From Torulaspora globosa (Eukaryota > Ascomycota > Saccharomycetes > Saccharomycetales > Saccharomycetaceae): a stretch of DNA of 64,000 nt. Where the stretch lies: the NCBI RefSeq assembly GCF_014133895.1, contig NC_050727.1, positions 248,001 to 312,000 on the forward strand, given 5' to 3'. Under the pieces are notes generated by a model. The model ran no database searches. It saw only the letters and a program-made list of their open reading frames with translations, and was not told where the DNA came from. Positions 9,897 to 20,119 of this stretch are shown here, piece by piece. Numbering within the stretch: the first letter of the stretch is position 1; each line of letters begins with the position of its first letter. A program made the translations under genes and the position numbers.

Positions 9897-11603
9897 ATGG
9901 GTGACGACGGCAAGTCTGTAACGGTTAAAACGCCTCGGGTTTCGATCGCCGAAGGCTCTGCCTATGAGATGGGCAATATAGCATCGAATATTCGCTATGT
10001 GCAGTCAAAGACAGGCGCTGGCGAAGTCAATTACATCAATTCTGCAACATCGGTCAATGATAATCAGCTGTTGGCTGAGATTGGTTATAAACAAGAGCTG
10101 AAGCGTCAGTTTTCGACACTGCAAGTGTTCGGTGTTGCGTTTTCGATTATGGGGCTGCTGCCCTCGATAGCGTCTGTTATGGGAGGTGGTCTCGCCGGGG
10201 GACCTGCCACGCTGGTTTGGGGTTGGTTCGTTGCGGCTCTTTTCATTCTTATGGTGGCGATCACGATGGCTGAGAACGCCAGCGCCATTCCAACGGCTGG
10301 CGGATTGTACTACTGGACATATTACTATGCACCCAAAGGCTACAAGGAAGTCATCTCATTCGTGATTGGGTGTTCCAACTCTTTGGCCCTCGCGGCTGGC
10401 GTTTGCTCCATCTCGTACGGGTTTGCCCTGGAGGTACTTGCCGCAGTGGTTATTTCTAGAGATGGGGACTTTGAAGTCACCAACGGCAAGGCTTACGGGA
10501 TTTTTGCGGCCGCAGTTGTTGCCATGTGTTTACTGACCTGTATGGCGTCTTCCGTGGTGGCACGTCTTCAAATTGTGAGCATTGTATCAAACGTTTTCAT
10601 CATGATCCTGCTGTTTATAGCGTTACCTATTGGTACAAAGATCAACCGAGGTGGATTCAACGATGGTAACTTCATTTTTGGTAACTATCACAATTTCAGC
10701 GATTGGAACAACGGCTGGCAGTTCTGCTTGGCAGGGTTTATGCCGGCTGTCTGGACGATCGGTTCATTTGACTCCTGCGTACATCAATCGGAAGAAGCGA
10801 AGGATGCCAAGAAATCAGTTCCGATTGGTATTATTGCGTCAGTTCTAGTCTGCTGGATTCTGGGTTGGCTGCTTATCATTTGCATTATGGCTTGCATGAA
10901 TCCAGACGTTGAGACGGTGTTAGGCACCGATTTTGAGATTGTCCTTGCGCAAATTATCTTCGATTCGTTAGGAAAGAAGTGGGCCGTTGCGTTTATGGCA
11001 TTGATTGCATTTTGTCAATTCTTGATGGGAGCCTCTATTGTTACTGCCATCTCAAGGCAGGTTTGGGCATTTGCTCGTGATGATGGTTTGCCCTTTTCAA
11101 AGTACATTAAGATTGTCAACAAAAGGTATTCAGTTCCATTCGTAGCCATTATTGCCGCTTGTGCTGCTTCATTGGCTTTGGGTCTACTCTGCTTGGATGG
11201 TCCTGCAGCAGCAGCATTGTTTAGTTTAGCTGTTGCAGGTAATAATTTGGCCTGGTCAACACCCACCTTTCTCAGATTGACGTTTGGTAGGGACTTATTT
11301 AGACCAGGACCTTTTTACTTGGGTAGCTTCTGGTCACCCATTGTCGCTTGGTTCGGTGTGATATATCAAGCTTTCATCATCATTCTGGTCATGTTCCCAT
11401 CTCAACAACATGGTTTAACAGACAAAACCATGAATTATGCTTGTGTCATCGGCCCAGGTATCTGGATTCTGTCCTGGATTTATTATGTCACTTACAGAAG
11501 GAAGTATTTCCATGGTCCGAAATCCAATATTTCAGATGAAGACTATAATGACGCTGTAGGTGAGGATCTGATCGAGGAGATATTGTCACGAAAGGATGTG
11601 TGA
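9897..11603 (+). CDS. UGA4: GABA permease Uga4
   Basis: Uga4 is a vacuolar-membrane or plasma-membrane permease for 4-aminobutyrate and related compounds, of the amino acid/choline transporter family. From the ATG at 9897 the protein has 568 residues (571 in S. cerevisiae). It has about 12 membrane spans and the family blocks SKTGAGEVNYINSATSV, GYKQELKRQFSTLQVFGVAF, AGGLYYWTYYYAP and DSCVHQSEEAKDAKKSVPIG, almost identical to Uga4. The frame extends 50 codons further upstream, but that part is not protein-like and runs over a TATA-like tract; AAGATGG at 9897 gives the right length. UGA4 is not between CRM1 and CCH1 in S. cerevisiae, so this is a lineage-specific placement. Confidence 0.96.
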   Translation: MGDDGKSVTVKTPRVSIAEGSAYEMGNIASNIRYVQSKTGAGEVNYINSATSVNDNQLLAEIGYKQELKRQFSTLQVFGVAFSIMGLLPSIASVMGGGLAGGPATLVWGWFVAALFILMVAITMAENASAIPTAGGLYYWTYYYAPKGYKEVISFVIGCSNSLALAAGVCSISYGFALEVLAAVVISRDGDFEVTNGKAYGIFAAAVVAMCLLTCMASSVVARLQIVSIVSNVFIMILLFIALPIGTKINRGGFNDGNFIFGNYHNFSDWNNGWQFCLAGFMPAVWTIGSFDSCVHQSEEAKDAKKSVPIGIIASVLVCWILGWLLIICIMACMNPDVETVLGTDFEIVLAQIIFDSLGKKWAVAFMALIAFCQFLMGASIVTAISRQVWAFARDDGLPFSKYIKIVNKRYSVPFVAIIAACAASLALGLLCLDGPAAAALFSLAVAGNNLAWSTPTFLRLTFGRDLFRPGPFYLGSFWSPIVAWFGVIYQAFIIILVMFPSQQHGLTDKTMNYACVIGPGIWILSWIYYVTYRRKYFHGPKSNISDEDYNDAVGEDLIEEILSRKDV

Positions 11604-11734
11604 TTCCAATAAGAGTGTATAAGATGTATTCAGGCAAAAATTGGGATACAGATGGTCGATGGCAGGTGCTCTATAAAATAAAGCTTGGATTCTCAAGCCT
11701 GCTTTGTGTCCTTCTGGTCAAAGACATAGATTAT

Positions 11735-14700
11735 TTAAAGCTTGCCATTGTTTTTCTCATGCTTATTGTTTCTTGGAGACCATATGAATTGGTCCACACC
11801 AAAGTCCATTAGAGGAGTACTTGCAACATTAAGTTCACTAGAAACTCTCTCTGTTGCATCATCAAACGGATTGGAGTTAAGCTCAAACGTCTGAACATTA
11901 GTTGAACTCTTAAGTATTTTATTCCTTTTGTTTGCTCTATACTTCCATCTGGTTACAACCATATTCAAGACTTCAACATTCTTCTCATTCTCCAAGAACT
12001 TATCCACTTTACCCAGGTTGTATAGGTGGCGCACGTATTCATCGATGCCTAGGCATTCTCTCGGATCGTAAGTGGTATAAAGAGGAACCAGCTGTAGTAA
12101 ATTTGAGAACTTCATTGCGCCACTATATGCATCAATGTGGTATACCTCTTGCACAAACCTTCGATATTGAAGACGTCTCTGGATAATTTTACGCTTATCT
12201 ATCAATGAAAGCTCTTTGTTGAGACCAGCCAGATCTATTTTTATGTCATAAGGATCATCTGGGTTCACCTCCATATAGTTCTTAACCAGATTACTGACGG
12301 TAAGTCTTCCTTCCCATATGCAAAAACTCAGTGGACCGCTGAAGGAGTGCATGAGTTTAGGTAAAAAGGAAAACTCTAATTCTCCACAACCATCTGTATC
12401 TAATTTGGCCCATGCTTCAACAAAATTTAATATGTCCCTCCTGCCAATTGGTGACTTTGAACCTCCTTTACGGTAAACGTAACTGAAGTTACCCATGATA
12501 AGCGAAATGAACATGTTGACGAAAATGTACATTGATAGAACATTCCAGGACATTAACAACAGATAGGCATATAGTTCAGATCCGCAATCACTGTCAGATC
12601 CGGGAAGCGAATAACAATAGGGAGTACTAACTGTTAAATCAGCCATAATATAATTCCAGCCTTCACCGAAGCTACAGCGAAACAGTACTATCAGGGATTT
12701 GGTAATTGTTCTGAAATTTATATTTCCTGTTGTATTTGGTCCTAACTTAGTTAAGCCAAAAATTTGGTTTAAAGCAATGGCATATACCAGGAACAGAATT
12801 CCCCACGTATAAGTAAGGGATAGAATGGGTGGCCAGCTTGCCACAGCAGTTTGAATTAATTCAGAGAGCATGTCATTCTGCGGTATGATGAAGATAAAAA
12901 ACATTAAGTGGAATAGTTCCTTCAAGTTATTGAACGACTTGGCATTAGTAGACAAGCTGAGCCCCATGGCTGTGAGGATAAAGGATGTGGCGACTATTGC
13001 AAACCGAAGTCGGTTCCAAGTGGATTTCCTGTACAGTCTCAGGCCCTCGCCATACTGATGGAAAAGTTCCTGAACTAGAAAGATGGTAGTTGATATCATG
13101 AAGAAAACATCCTCAAACTGAATTTGAGTCCCTGCTTTATTGTAAGAGCGGCAAAGCAGCATTATTATGTGTAGATATAGGAACAATTGCAATATCGAAG
13201 CATAATAAAAGTTGCTTTTTTCAACAGCTAATCGGTAGAAAAACCTTCGGGAGCTTGATAGCTCGAATAGACATGGGATTGATTTGGGTTTAGCCTGAGA
13301 CAGCAATTTCTTGGCCTCTAGCCAAGACTTTTCTTCAGTGGTAAAATATGCGCTTCCTGTTGTTTTAGCATGGTTATTAATGATGAAAGAAACGAATAAA
13401 TTTAAGATGAAAACCATACTCAGGAAGTTGAAAAGGACCAAAAATATTGCGTTTTGAGGTGATGCAAAGAATGAAGTAACTGTCCCAATTCCAGTGCTGT
13501 TCATCATGTTTTGAAGCAAATCAGTCCAACCCTCAAGAGACACTATCTCATATAAGGACCTAAAGGCGCTTCCAAAAGAATCCAGATGCAACTCAGGTTG
13601 CTGATATACTCGAGGCATCAGAATATCCCAATCGAAAACAGTATTAGTAAATTCATTATAACAAGAACTCTGATCTTTTGTTCCGTCATTACAGGTACCA
13701 AGCCGACCTCTAAAAATGTTCATTCCCCAAACAGTGAAGGGAAATAACAATGTTAATGATACAAAAGCAGCTTCAAATATCTTTTTAATTCCATCAAACA
13801 CAACCAAGTTGAATGTCTGTCTCGCCATATGGCTAATCGTTAGGCATCTCAGAGCTCTCAAGGCCGTCAGGCCTTTAAAAATCCTAGATAAGTCACCATC
13901 ATTTTTAACAAAGGCAATGAAATTTATCCACAAGGATATCAAAACGATGAAATCAATGACATTCCACGGGTTTCTTAAGTAGCCATTCGGCGTGTAAAAA
14001 ACACCATCTGCAACAGTTTTCACGATAAATTCCACCGTGAAGACGACGACAAATGCGCAGTCCAGGTAAGTGGGCCAGCTCCATGTACCTAAATTGTGCT
14101 GTCTTCTGTACAAAGGTGTTACTGCACAGGAAAAGACAATTAGTAGAATAGTCACAACCGTCGTACACAACACAAAGAGATCCCTTTCAATTCGATGAAA
14201 ATACACTTTCTGCCCATATAAATCAGTGTCATCGTCATAAAAGCGGACACCGTCGGTTCGTTTACCTACACTAGGAGGTACCAGGCATTGACAGAACCTT
14301 CGAAAAGCATGATGTGGTGGCAATATGAAATAGGAATAATTGAAAGAAGGGTGCTTTGTTAGGTAGCTAAGCTTTTCATCTTCAAACTCATTAAGCTGTA
14401 AAATGAATGTTCTATGTGGTCCATCATCGCATTCAGTGAAAAGAACCTCCGGTTTCCTGTAAAATGGATTGTTTGCATATATCCTCAATTTTTGCAGAAA
14501 TGAGAAATAATATGTCAAGCTTTCAAAAGAGACTTTGATATTCGGAGGCAAATCAATAGTAGGAAAATCACTCTTGACCTCATCCGTAAGTCCGTCGAGA
14601 GACTGAGCTATATTCATGATCGCGGTTCCTCTCATTAGGAACTGCTTAAAGTCTCTAGAATCCTCTGCTTTGTCTTTACGAAACAGCTTCCTGCGCAATC

Positions 14701-17698
14701 GTTCAAGAAACGTAGCATGTGTGTATTCTTTTATCTTTCTGGGATAGATGTACTTCAAATAATGCTTAATTTGTAATGGCCTTTTTTCCTCTTCTTTCAC
14801 CTCCATAGTCTCTGAGATCAAGGCAATGAAAATATTCAGAATCACGGAATTGGAAAGAATAAACCATATGATCAACACCACTGAACTGAAGAATGAGGAT
14901 GATATATTAGGCGAATAGCTCTGCACCGTGTAAAGGATACTTGTCCAGTTCTCAGTTGAACCAATGATGAAAAGAGAGAGAAAGGAATTGGTAAGATAGT
15001 ACATGGCAAATTGCTGTTCAGACATCGCATCATCTGGTACAACACCTTCAAAGAACACGGAAAGTATAATGGACACTAAGAAGGTGAAGAAAAAGTAAAA
15101 CGCTGATAGATTCCAAATCATTAGCCGATTGCCAAGAACGCGTTTCCATAGGTTTGATGTAAAACCGAACAGATAAACAACGCGATAAAACCTGCTTATA
15201 TGGACAATCGAAAGCCAGTAATACGTATGATCTATTGCTCCATGAAACTTTAGTGTAGTTATGATGAGCGCAGCAACACCAACCACCAAATCATAAACGT
15301 AGCTCCATTTAACTAGGAACCTCCATGGATTGTGAATATGAAGAAGGACTCTCATAGCAGACTCCGAAAATAGTAAAGAGCAGATTATTAGATCAGTTTC
15401 TAAAAACACCTGACTGTAGTGATCAGAAACTGAGCTGTCGAGTCTGCACCTCATAACGAGATCAACGACAATTAATACAACAAAAACAATCTCTGTCTTC
15501 TCAAGCAAATATTGACCCTTTTCTTCCCAAGGAGGAATCCTAGTTTGTTGGGCTTTCACTTGAAAATACTTCCAATAACCTTGAGTGATCCGGATGGGCC
15601 AACTCTCCAGCATCTTCACTTCCAGTTTTTGTTTTTTGAACTTCTCGTTGGCCAATTCAAACGACGTAACTAAGACTGCTATAACCAAGTTCATTAACCA
15701 AATCGTTAGAACAAAGATTGTGACAACAAAAAAAATACTAGCCGCCATCTCATCACTATCCATAGTATAATACATCAAATCGGTGAACGTATTAGCACTA
15801 ATTACAACAAAAACCAGCTCCATTGCGTTAACAATATTGTCAAAACTCACTCTGCCATTATACGGATTGGCGTTAGATATGCATTTGGAATACTCGGGGC
15901 AGAGAAAACCCTTTGAGACAGGACCAGCCGTCCCATCTTCGAAAAGGTACGGCATGTGCTTTTTTGTCCCCGGCTCAAGATAGCCGCCACAGAATTGCAT
16001 ATCGTACTGATAAGTGTCGGTAGGATCATCCTGGTTGAACCAAACACACTGCCGACGTAAAGAGCCCTTGAAGCTTTGGACACTTAAAACTCCAAACAAG
16101 ACCCAAAAGTAAACTAACATCGATCCTATGTTTATCAGCTGGGGTATAGCTTGCTTCACACCCCTTAAGATCGAAGATAAACCTGTATCAGTATTGACCA
16201 ATCTCAAAATCCTCAAAACTGCCAGCGTTTTGAAAATCCGTATCCCATTCCTGGTATCGTACCTGTGTATGGCAAGAAACAGTCCGATCCAAAAGCATAC
16301 CGTTGAAGTGAAATCAATCCTGTTCCAGGAAGAACGCAAAAAAGCTCTTGGAGACTGGAATTTATTATTCACTTTGTCGTCAAATGAAGATGTCTTTCTT
16401 AAACCTGTTGCTAGAGCCTTCATTTGATATTTTTCCTCTTCTTCTTCACCGACAATCTTGAACGGAATAATGAAATCTACGATTCGAGACCCATACTTAT
16501 CTCTCAAGCTTTTGTGAAGTTTAGTAATCCCAAACGTGTCTGCCAACGACTTGTATTCCTTCCCTTCGGCGGCGAACATTTGTGAGTCGTCCCAAAACCC
16601 AAATGCAACGACTTTGGTAACATCGTTGAGAGTAAACATAATGCATGAGAAAAACGCCAGATAATCAGCCCAATAAGTGAAACTGTAGATGAAGAATAAC
16701 TGCGACGGATGGTATGTTCGAAAGGCCATTAAAGCCGTGAAGAACATCAATAACAGTTGATAAAAAATCTTGTACCTGTGATCACAATGAAGCATGGCGA
16801 GTTTAATTCTGATACGATTTGTGGGCGAAATCATTCCTAATGAATTACCGTAAAGCTTTACTGGCTTCTTTGATCCTCTACCGGGTATATCATTTGGATC
16901 CGCTACCTCGACGACAAATGTCGTATCACCCTCCTCCTTTTCATACATGTGGCTTTCTGCCGTATCTTTCTTTGGCGTGCTGCTAGGCCGAGTTGATTCT
17001 GCGGCAGAGCTACCCACCATCATTCTATCCGCGATACCGACATACGTATTCTCTTCGGGATCTGGCTCGAGGTCTTCGCTAGGTCCATCGATGTCACTAA
17101 CGGTGCCCTTAGGGCTGTTCAGTTGCGGCAGCCAGGTAAGGCCTTCGTTATTCACCGCACTATGGAAATCTTTCTGGAGATCCTTAAACTCATCCATGTC
17201 GTCAGCCTCAATGAATGATAGAACTTTTGCTGACCGCGGTGGTTGATCTGTGGCGCTATTCGAAGATAAGTGCGATGACCGGCTTTCATTGCTCCGCCTT
17301 CGCAGTCTTGTTGCTGAAGAGTGCTCTGCTGAGCTTTGCGAGAAGGATCTCTCCGAAAGGTGCGGCGATCCGCTGTGCCCCTTGGCTACTGAACTTGTCC
17401 TCAATGAGAGCTTTGGGAGCGTCTTCTTGCGATTATTGGCCCCACGGGACTTGAAGATGTTTGATAGAGAGAAGTTCTTGTCCTCTCTACTTCCATTTTT
17501 ATAACTTTCGGTAGAAGCTTCGTCTATGGAATGTCTCTCTGGCTCGCTTTGTGGTGGAACAATGTTGACTGATGGTGGAACTAATGGTGCCTGTTGTTGC
17601 TCATCATGGGGAGGCTGAGTCTCCCCATTTTGATCACCGCTTTTGGGACCAGCCACCGGCTCAAAATGTCTTGTGAGGCTTCTCATGCTTCTCTCCAT
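11735..17698 (-). CDS. CCH1: Voltage-gated high-affinity calcium channel Cch1
   Basis: Cch1 works with Mid1 at the plasma membrane to let calcium in during mating, ER stress and store depletion. The protein has 1987 residues (about 2039 in S. cerevisiae). Four six-span channel repeats lie between long cytosolic ends. The four pore loops read SANTFTD, GSTENWT, SLEGWTD and SFGEGWN, giving an Asn-Glu-Glu-Glu filter like that recalled for fungal Cch1 rather than the all-Glu animal ring. Voltage-sensor segments with spaced Arg (RNGIRIFKTLAVLRILRLV) are visible. The first ATG in frame, at 17698, is taken as the start. It is convergent with UGA4 and divergent from GPI1. Confidence 0.97.
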   Translation of the reverse strand: MERSMRSLTRHFEPVAGPKSGDQNGETQPPHDEQQQAPLVPPSVNIVPPQSEPERHSIDEASTESYKNGSREDKNFSLSNIFKSRGANNRKKTLPKLSLRTSSVAKGHSGSPHLSERSFSQSSAEHSSATRLRRRSNESRSSHLSSNSATDQPPRSAKVLSFIEADDMDEFKDLQKDFHSAVNNEGLTWLPQLNSPKGTVSDIDGPSEDLEPDPEENTYVGIADRMMVGSSAAESTRPSSTPKKDTAESHMYEKEEGDTTFVVEVADPNDIPGRGSKKPVKLYGNSLGMISPTNRIRIKLAMLHCDHRYKIFYQLLLMFFTALMAFRTYHPSQLFFIYSFTYWADYLAFFSCIMFTLNDVTKVVAFGFWDDSQMFAAEGKEYKSLADTFGITKLHKSLRDKYGSRIVDFIIPFKIVGEEEEEKYQMKALATGLRKTSSFDDKVNNKFQSPRAFLRSSWNRIDFTSTVCFWIGLFLAIHRYDTRNGIRIFKTLAVLRILRLVNTDTGLSSILRGVKQAIPQLINIGSMLVYFWVLFGVLSVQSFKGSLRRQCVWFNQDDPTDTYQYDMQFCGGYLEPGTKKHMPYLFEDGTAGPVSKGFLCPEYSKCISNANPYNGRVSFDNIVNAMELVFVVISANTFTDLMYYTMDSDEMAASIFFVVTIFVLTIWLMNLVIAVLVTSFELANEKFKKQKLEVKMLESWPIRITQGYWKYFQVKAQQTRIPPWEEKGQYLLEKTEIVFVVLIVVDLVMRCRLDSSVSDHYSQVFLETDLIICSLLFSESAMRVLLHIHNPWRFLVKWSYVYDLVVGVAALIITTLKFHGAIDHTYYWLSIVHISRFYRVVYLFGFTSNLWKRVLGNRLMIWNLSAFYFFFTFLVSIILSVFFEGVVPDDAMSEQQFAMYYLTNSFLSLFIIGSTENWTSILYTVQSYSPNISSSFFSSVVLIIWFILSNSVILNIFIALISETMEVKEEEKRPLQIKHYLKYIYPRKIKEYTHATFLERLRRKLFRKDKAEDSRDFKQFLMRGTAIMNIAQSLDGLTDEVKSDFPTIDLPPNIKVSFESLTYYFSFLQKLRIYANNPFYRKPEVLFTECDDGPHRTFILQLNEFEDEKLSYLTKHPSFNYSYFILPPHHAFRRFCQCLVPPSVGKRTDGVRFYDDDTDLYGQKVYFHRIERDLFVLCTTVVTILLIVFSCAVTPLYRRQHNLGTWSWPTYLDCAFVVVFTVEFIVKTVADGVFYTPNGYLRNPWNVIDFIVLISLWINFIAFVKNDGDLSRIFKGLTALRALRCLTISHMARQTFNLVVFDGIKKIFEAAFVSLTLLFPFTVWGMNIFRGRLGTCNDGTKDQSSCYNEFTNTVFDWDILMPRVYQQPELHLDSFGSAFRSLYEIVSLEGWTDLLQNMMNSTGIGTVTSFFASPQNAIFLVLFNFLSMVFILNLFVSFIINNHAKTTGSAYFTTEEKSWLEAKKLLSQAKPKSIPCLFELSSSRRFFYRLAVEKSNFYYASILQLFLYLHIIMLLCRSYNKAGTQIQFEDVFFMISTTIFLVQELFHQYGEGLRLYRKSTWNRLRFAIVATSFILTAMGLSLSTNAKSFNNLKELFHLMFFIFIIPQNDMLSELIQTAVASWPPILSLTYTWGILFLVYAIALNQIFGLTKLGPNTTGNINFRTITKSLIVLFRCSFGEGWNYIMADLTVSTPYCYSLPGSDSDCGSELYAYLLLMSWNVLSMYIFVNMFISLIMGNFSYVYRKGGSKSPIGRRDILNFVEAWAKLDTDGCGELEFSFLPKLMHSFSGPLSFCIWEGRLTVSNLVKNYMEVNPDDPYDIKIDLAGLNKELSLIDKRKIIQRRLQYRRFVQEVYHIDAYSGAMKFSNLLQLVPLYTTYDPRECLGIDEYVRHLYNLGKVDKFLENEKNVEVLNMVVTRWKYRANKRNKILKSSTNVQTFELNSNPFDDATERVSSELNVASTPLMDFGVDQFIWSPRNNKHEKNNGKL

Positions 17699-17899
17699 CC
17701 TCAAAAACCCTATTATAAGTCTTAAACAGTCCAACCATCAAGTTCTTGATCGAATGTTGTGGGAGATGCTCATAAGACATCTAAGCTTTTATACTTTAAC
17801 AAGCTGTTAGTACGTCATTCGCGAACATACAACATGAAAAATCAACGTCACACGTAAAGCATACGGAAAGCGTATCTTCTCATAATTGAATCCAATGAT

Positions 17900-19741
17900 A
17901 TGGCTGGCTACGTATTTTGGCCACAGCACCTGAGTAGGAGAAAATACGATGGCAATGGTTGTGATGGCTTGGAGGCTGTCGCTATCAAGCTGAGAGGAAC
18001 TGATTGGATGGTTGTCGACATTGTTCCGAGTAGGAACTTGGATGGAACTGAACTGGCAATGCCTTATTTCATAATTGCTCACAAACAGGCGGCAGAGGTG
18101 GAATGGCAGTTTGAAGATGAGTTCTGCTCTGTGATAGAGTTTAAGGCACCTAACCAGCGACTTCTGCAATTCTTCTCGTTGGACCCGATATCGCTGAGCT
18201 TGCCGGAGAAAGAGGTGGAAACTGGAAATGGAGTTTTGGTGAATAAAAATGTTACGAAATTGTGGGAGCATCCGAGATATCAAGCTCATGACAGAAGACT
18301 ACGACAGACTCTAAGTCTCTTGAACTTGTTCCGAACACACGAGACAGCCTTCCATGAAAAGTATCCACACATTGGCCGGCAAGCAGAAGATCTGTCGACA
18401 AGAGTGCTGAATCTGATAAGAGTGCAGTACAAGGAATCAGCAGTGTGGCGGACACTATGTCTCTTGGGACTTTATTTGACTGTCATTGTTTGTCAGTTTT
18501 CCCTTTACACCTACAATGCTCTAAACTGGCGGCGTATGAAGCTTGTCGCGTTCTCTGCCATGGCACAACAGATCGATTTACGTTGTCAGCAGACGTGCTA
18601 TTTTCCGGTGCAGTACTTGCGAATCAATATGAACATGTCATTAAGAAAAGCGCTTCCACGCTTTAGGACGTATTCCGAAGCGTCTGCAACCCTCAGGAAA
18701 GATCTGCCGTCGAATTACTATCCTGATTATATCCGTTTTTACAACACAGTGTGGCTCTTTCTGAATGATATCTCCTTCGGGCTGATATTCGCCGCATTTC
18801 TGTTTGAATGGAGTGAAAGGCTGACGCGATTGTTGAGTAAGATCATCGACTTCTTTCTCTATGACATGTTAAAAACTGTGACTTCGTCTCTGGCTAACAA
18901 CCCTTTGGGCATAAAGCTGAATGAAGAACTGGCGAGATTTCTGAGCGACCTCTTCCTTTGGATCATAGAGTTTTCTCATGCAAATCTCATCCAGCCCCTG
19001 GTGAAACCTGATAACTTGAGCATGTTCCTACGGCTAGTCGGTAATTTGGGATGTTGTTTTGGAGGAGCATTCGCTTTCTCAGTGATTCTTGATTTCTTTT
19101 CCATCCTGACTCTTCATATCTATGTCTTCTATCACATCAGTGGCAAGATATATCATTGGCAACTCCAGATAATGAAGAGCTTATTCCATTTGTTTTGCGG
19201 CAAGAAGAGGAACGTACTGCGAAACAGAGTTGACAACAACGTCTTCGAGCTCGACGAGTTACTGCTCGGCACGCTATTCTTCATCATCCTCGTTTTTTTG
19301 GCACCTACAGTGCTAGCATTCTACTATTCATTTACGGCATTTCGGTTGACCACGATTTTTATCCAGATCGGACTGGAATCGGTAATTGCGCTGCTTAACC
19401 ATTTCCCTTTGTTTGCTCTGCTGCTAAGGTTAAAGGACCCAAGGCGGATTCCTGGCGGCATTTCAATTGAGCAGACCGATGGCTCCTCAAGGCTTGAATT
19501 AAAGAACAGGCCTCTCAGCGTTGGTTCCATGTTCAGCCCGTATCTCGCATTGATTCACCAAATGAAAGATACCTATCTCTCAGCAAGGACCTTCAAACAA
19601 GTCCTACTGGGAGAACCCCTTGCCATGCATAGAAACAATCTTTACCAGCTATTGTACTCTTCGTTACCTTCGAAGCCCATCAAAATCGCCACCATTTATG
19701 ACAAGCTTTCGGCACTTGTGTCGAGCAGTAAAGATCTTTGA
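17900..19741 (+). CDS. GPI1: GPI-GlcNAc transferase subunit Gpi1 (PIG-Q)
   Basis: Gpi1 stabilises the ER complex that adds N-acetylglucosamine to phosphatidylinositol, the first step of GPI-anchor synthesis. The protein has 613 residues (about 609 in S. cerevisiae). The N-terminal half is soluble. The C-terminal half has several membrane spans and the conserved core VGNLGCCFGGAFAFSVILDF, LTLHIYVFYHISGKIY, FCGKKRNVLRNRVD and ELDELLLGTLFFIILVFL. The divergent arrangement with CCH1 matches YGR216C-YGR217W. Confidence 0.96.
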   Translation: MAGYVFWPQHLSRRKYDGNGCDGLEAVAIKLRGTDWMVVDIVPSRNLDGTELAMPYFIIAHKQAAEVEWQFEDEFCSVIEFKAPNQRLLQFFSLDPISLSLPEKEVETGNGVLVNKNVTKLWEHPRYQAHDRRLRQTLSLLNLFRTHETAFHEKYPHIGRQAEDLSTRVLNLIRVQYKESAVWRTLCLLGLYLTVIVCQFSLYTYNALNWRRMKLVAFSAMAQQIDLRCQQTCYFPVQYLRINMNMSLRKALPRFRTYSEASATLRKDLPSNYYPDYIRFYNTVWLFLNDISFGLIFAAFLFEWSERLTRLLSKIIDFFLYDMLKTVTSSLANNPLGIKLNEELARFLSDLFLWIIEFSHANLIQPLVKPDNLSMFLRLVGNLGCCFGGAFAFSVILDFFSILTLHIYVFYHISGKIYHWQLQIMKSLFHLFCGKKRNVLRNRVDNNVFELDELLLGTLFFIILVFLAPTVLAFYYSFTAFRLTTIFIQIGLESVIALLNHFPLFALLLRLKDPRRIPGGISIEQTDGSSRLELKNRPLSVGSMFSPYLALIHQMKDTYLSARTFKQVLLGEPLAMHRNNLYQLLYSSLPSKPIKIATIYDKLSALVSSSKDL

Positions 19742-19795
19742 CGTGAAATCTTGCATTTTACTAATATATACATATGGACATGAATTTGGGGTTAT

Positions 19796-20119
19796 CTACT
19801 TCCTCTTCTTAGTCTTCCCACCACTGCTGGCTTCTTTCTTCTTCTTTGGAGCACCTTTACCACGACGTTTCCTTGCTTCAATCATAGACAGTCGGTATTC
19901 CTCTTCTAAGTCTACAAACTGGAATCCAGGATACAAAGTCTTTAAATGTCTGAATTTCAAAAAGTCTGGATTTCCATAGTACCCTGCTATCGCCGGACCT
20001 TTCAGCCTCTGAGACAAGATCTTCGAGCCTGTTCTAGCATTCGTCGGGTTAAAATTTTGATCAAAAATCTTTGCTGATATTTCGGCAACTTTGAGCAGCC
20101 TTGCCTTAGGAACAGACAT
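19796..20119 (-). CDS. RSM27: Mitochondrial small-subunit ribosomal protein mS33
   Basis: Rsm27 is a small protein of the mitochondrial 37S subunit. The protein has 107 residues (about 110 in S. cerevisiae). It begins [25 protein letters not shown] and has the conserved [20 protein letters not shown] and a Lys-rich C-terminal tail. It ends 54 bases from the GPI1 stop, convergent, as YGR215W does with YGR216C. Confidence 0.95.
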   Translation of the reverse strand: MSVPKARLLKVAEISAKIFDQNFNPTNARTGSKILSQRLKGPAIAGYYGNPDFLKFRHLKTLYPGFQFVDLEEEYRLSMIEARKRRGKGAPKKKKEASSGGKTKKRK

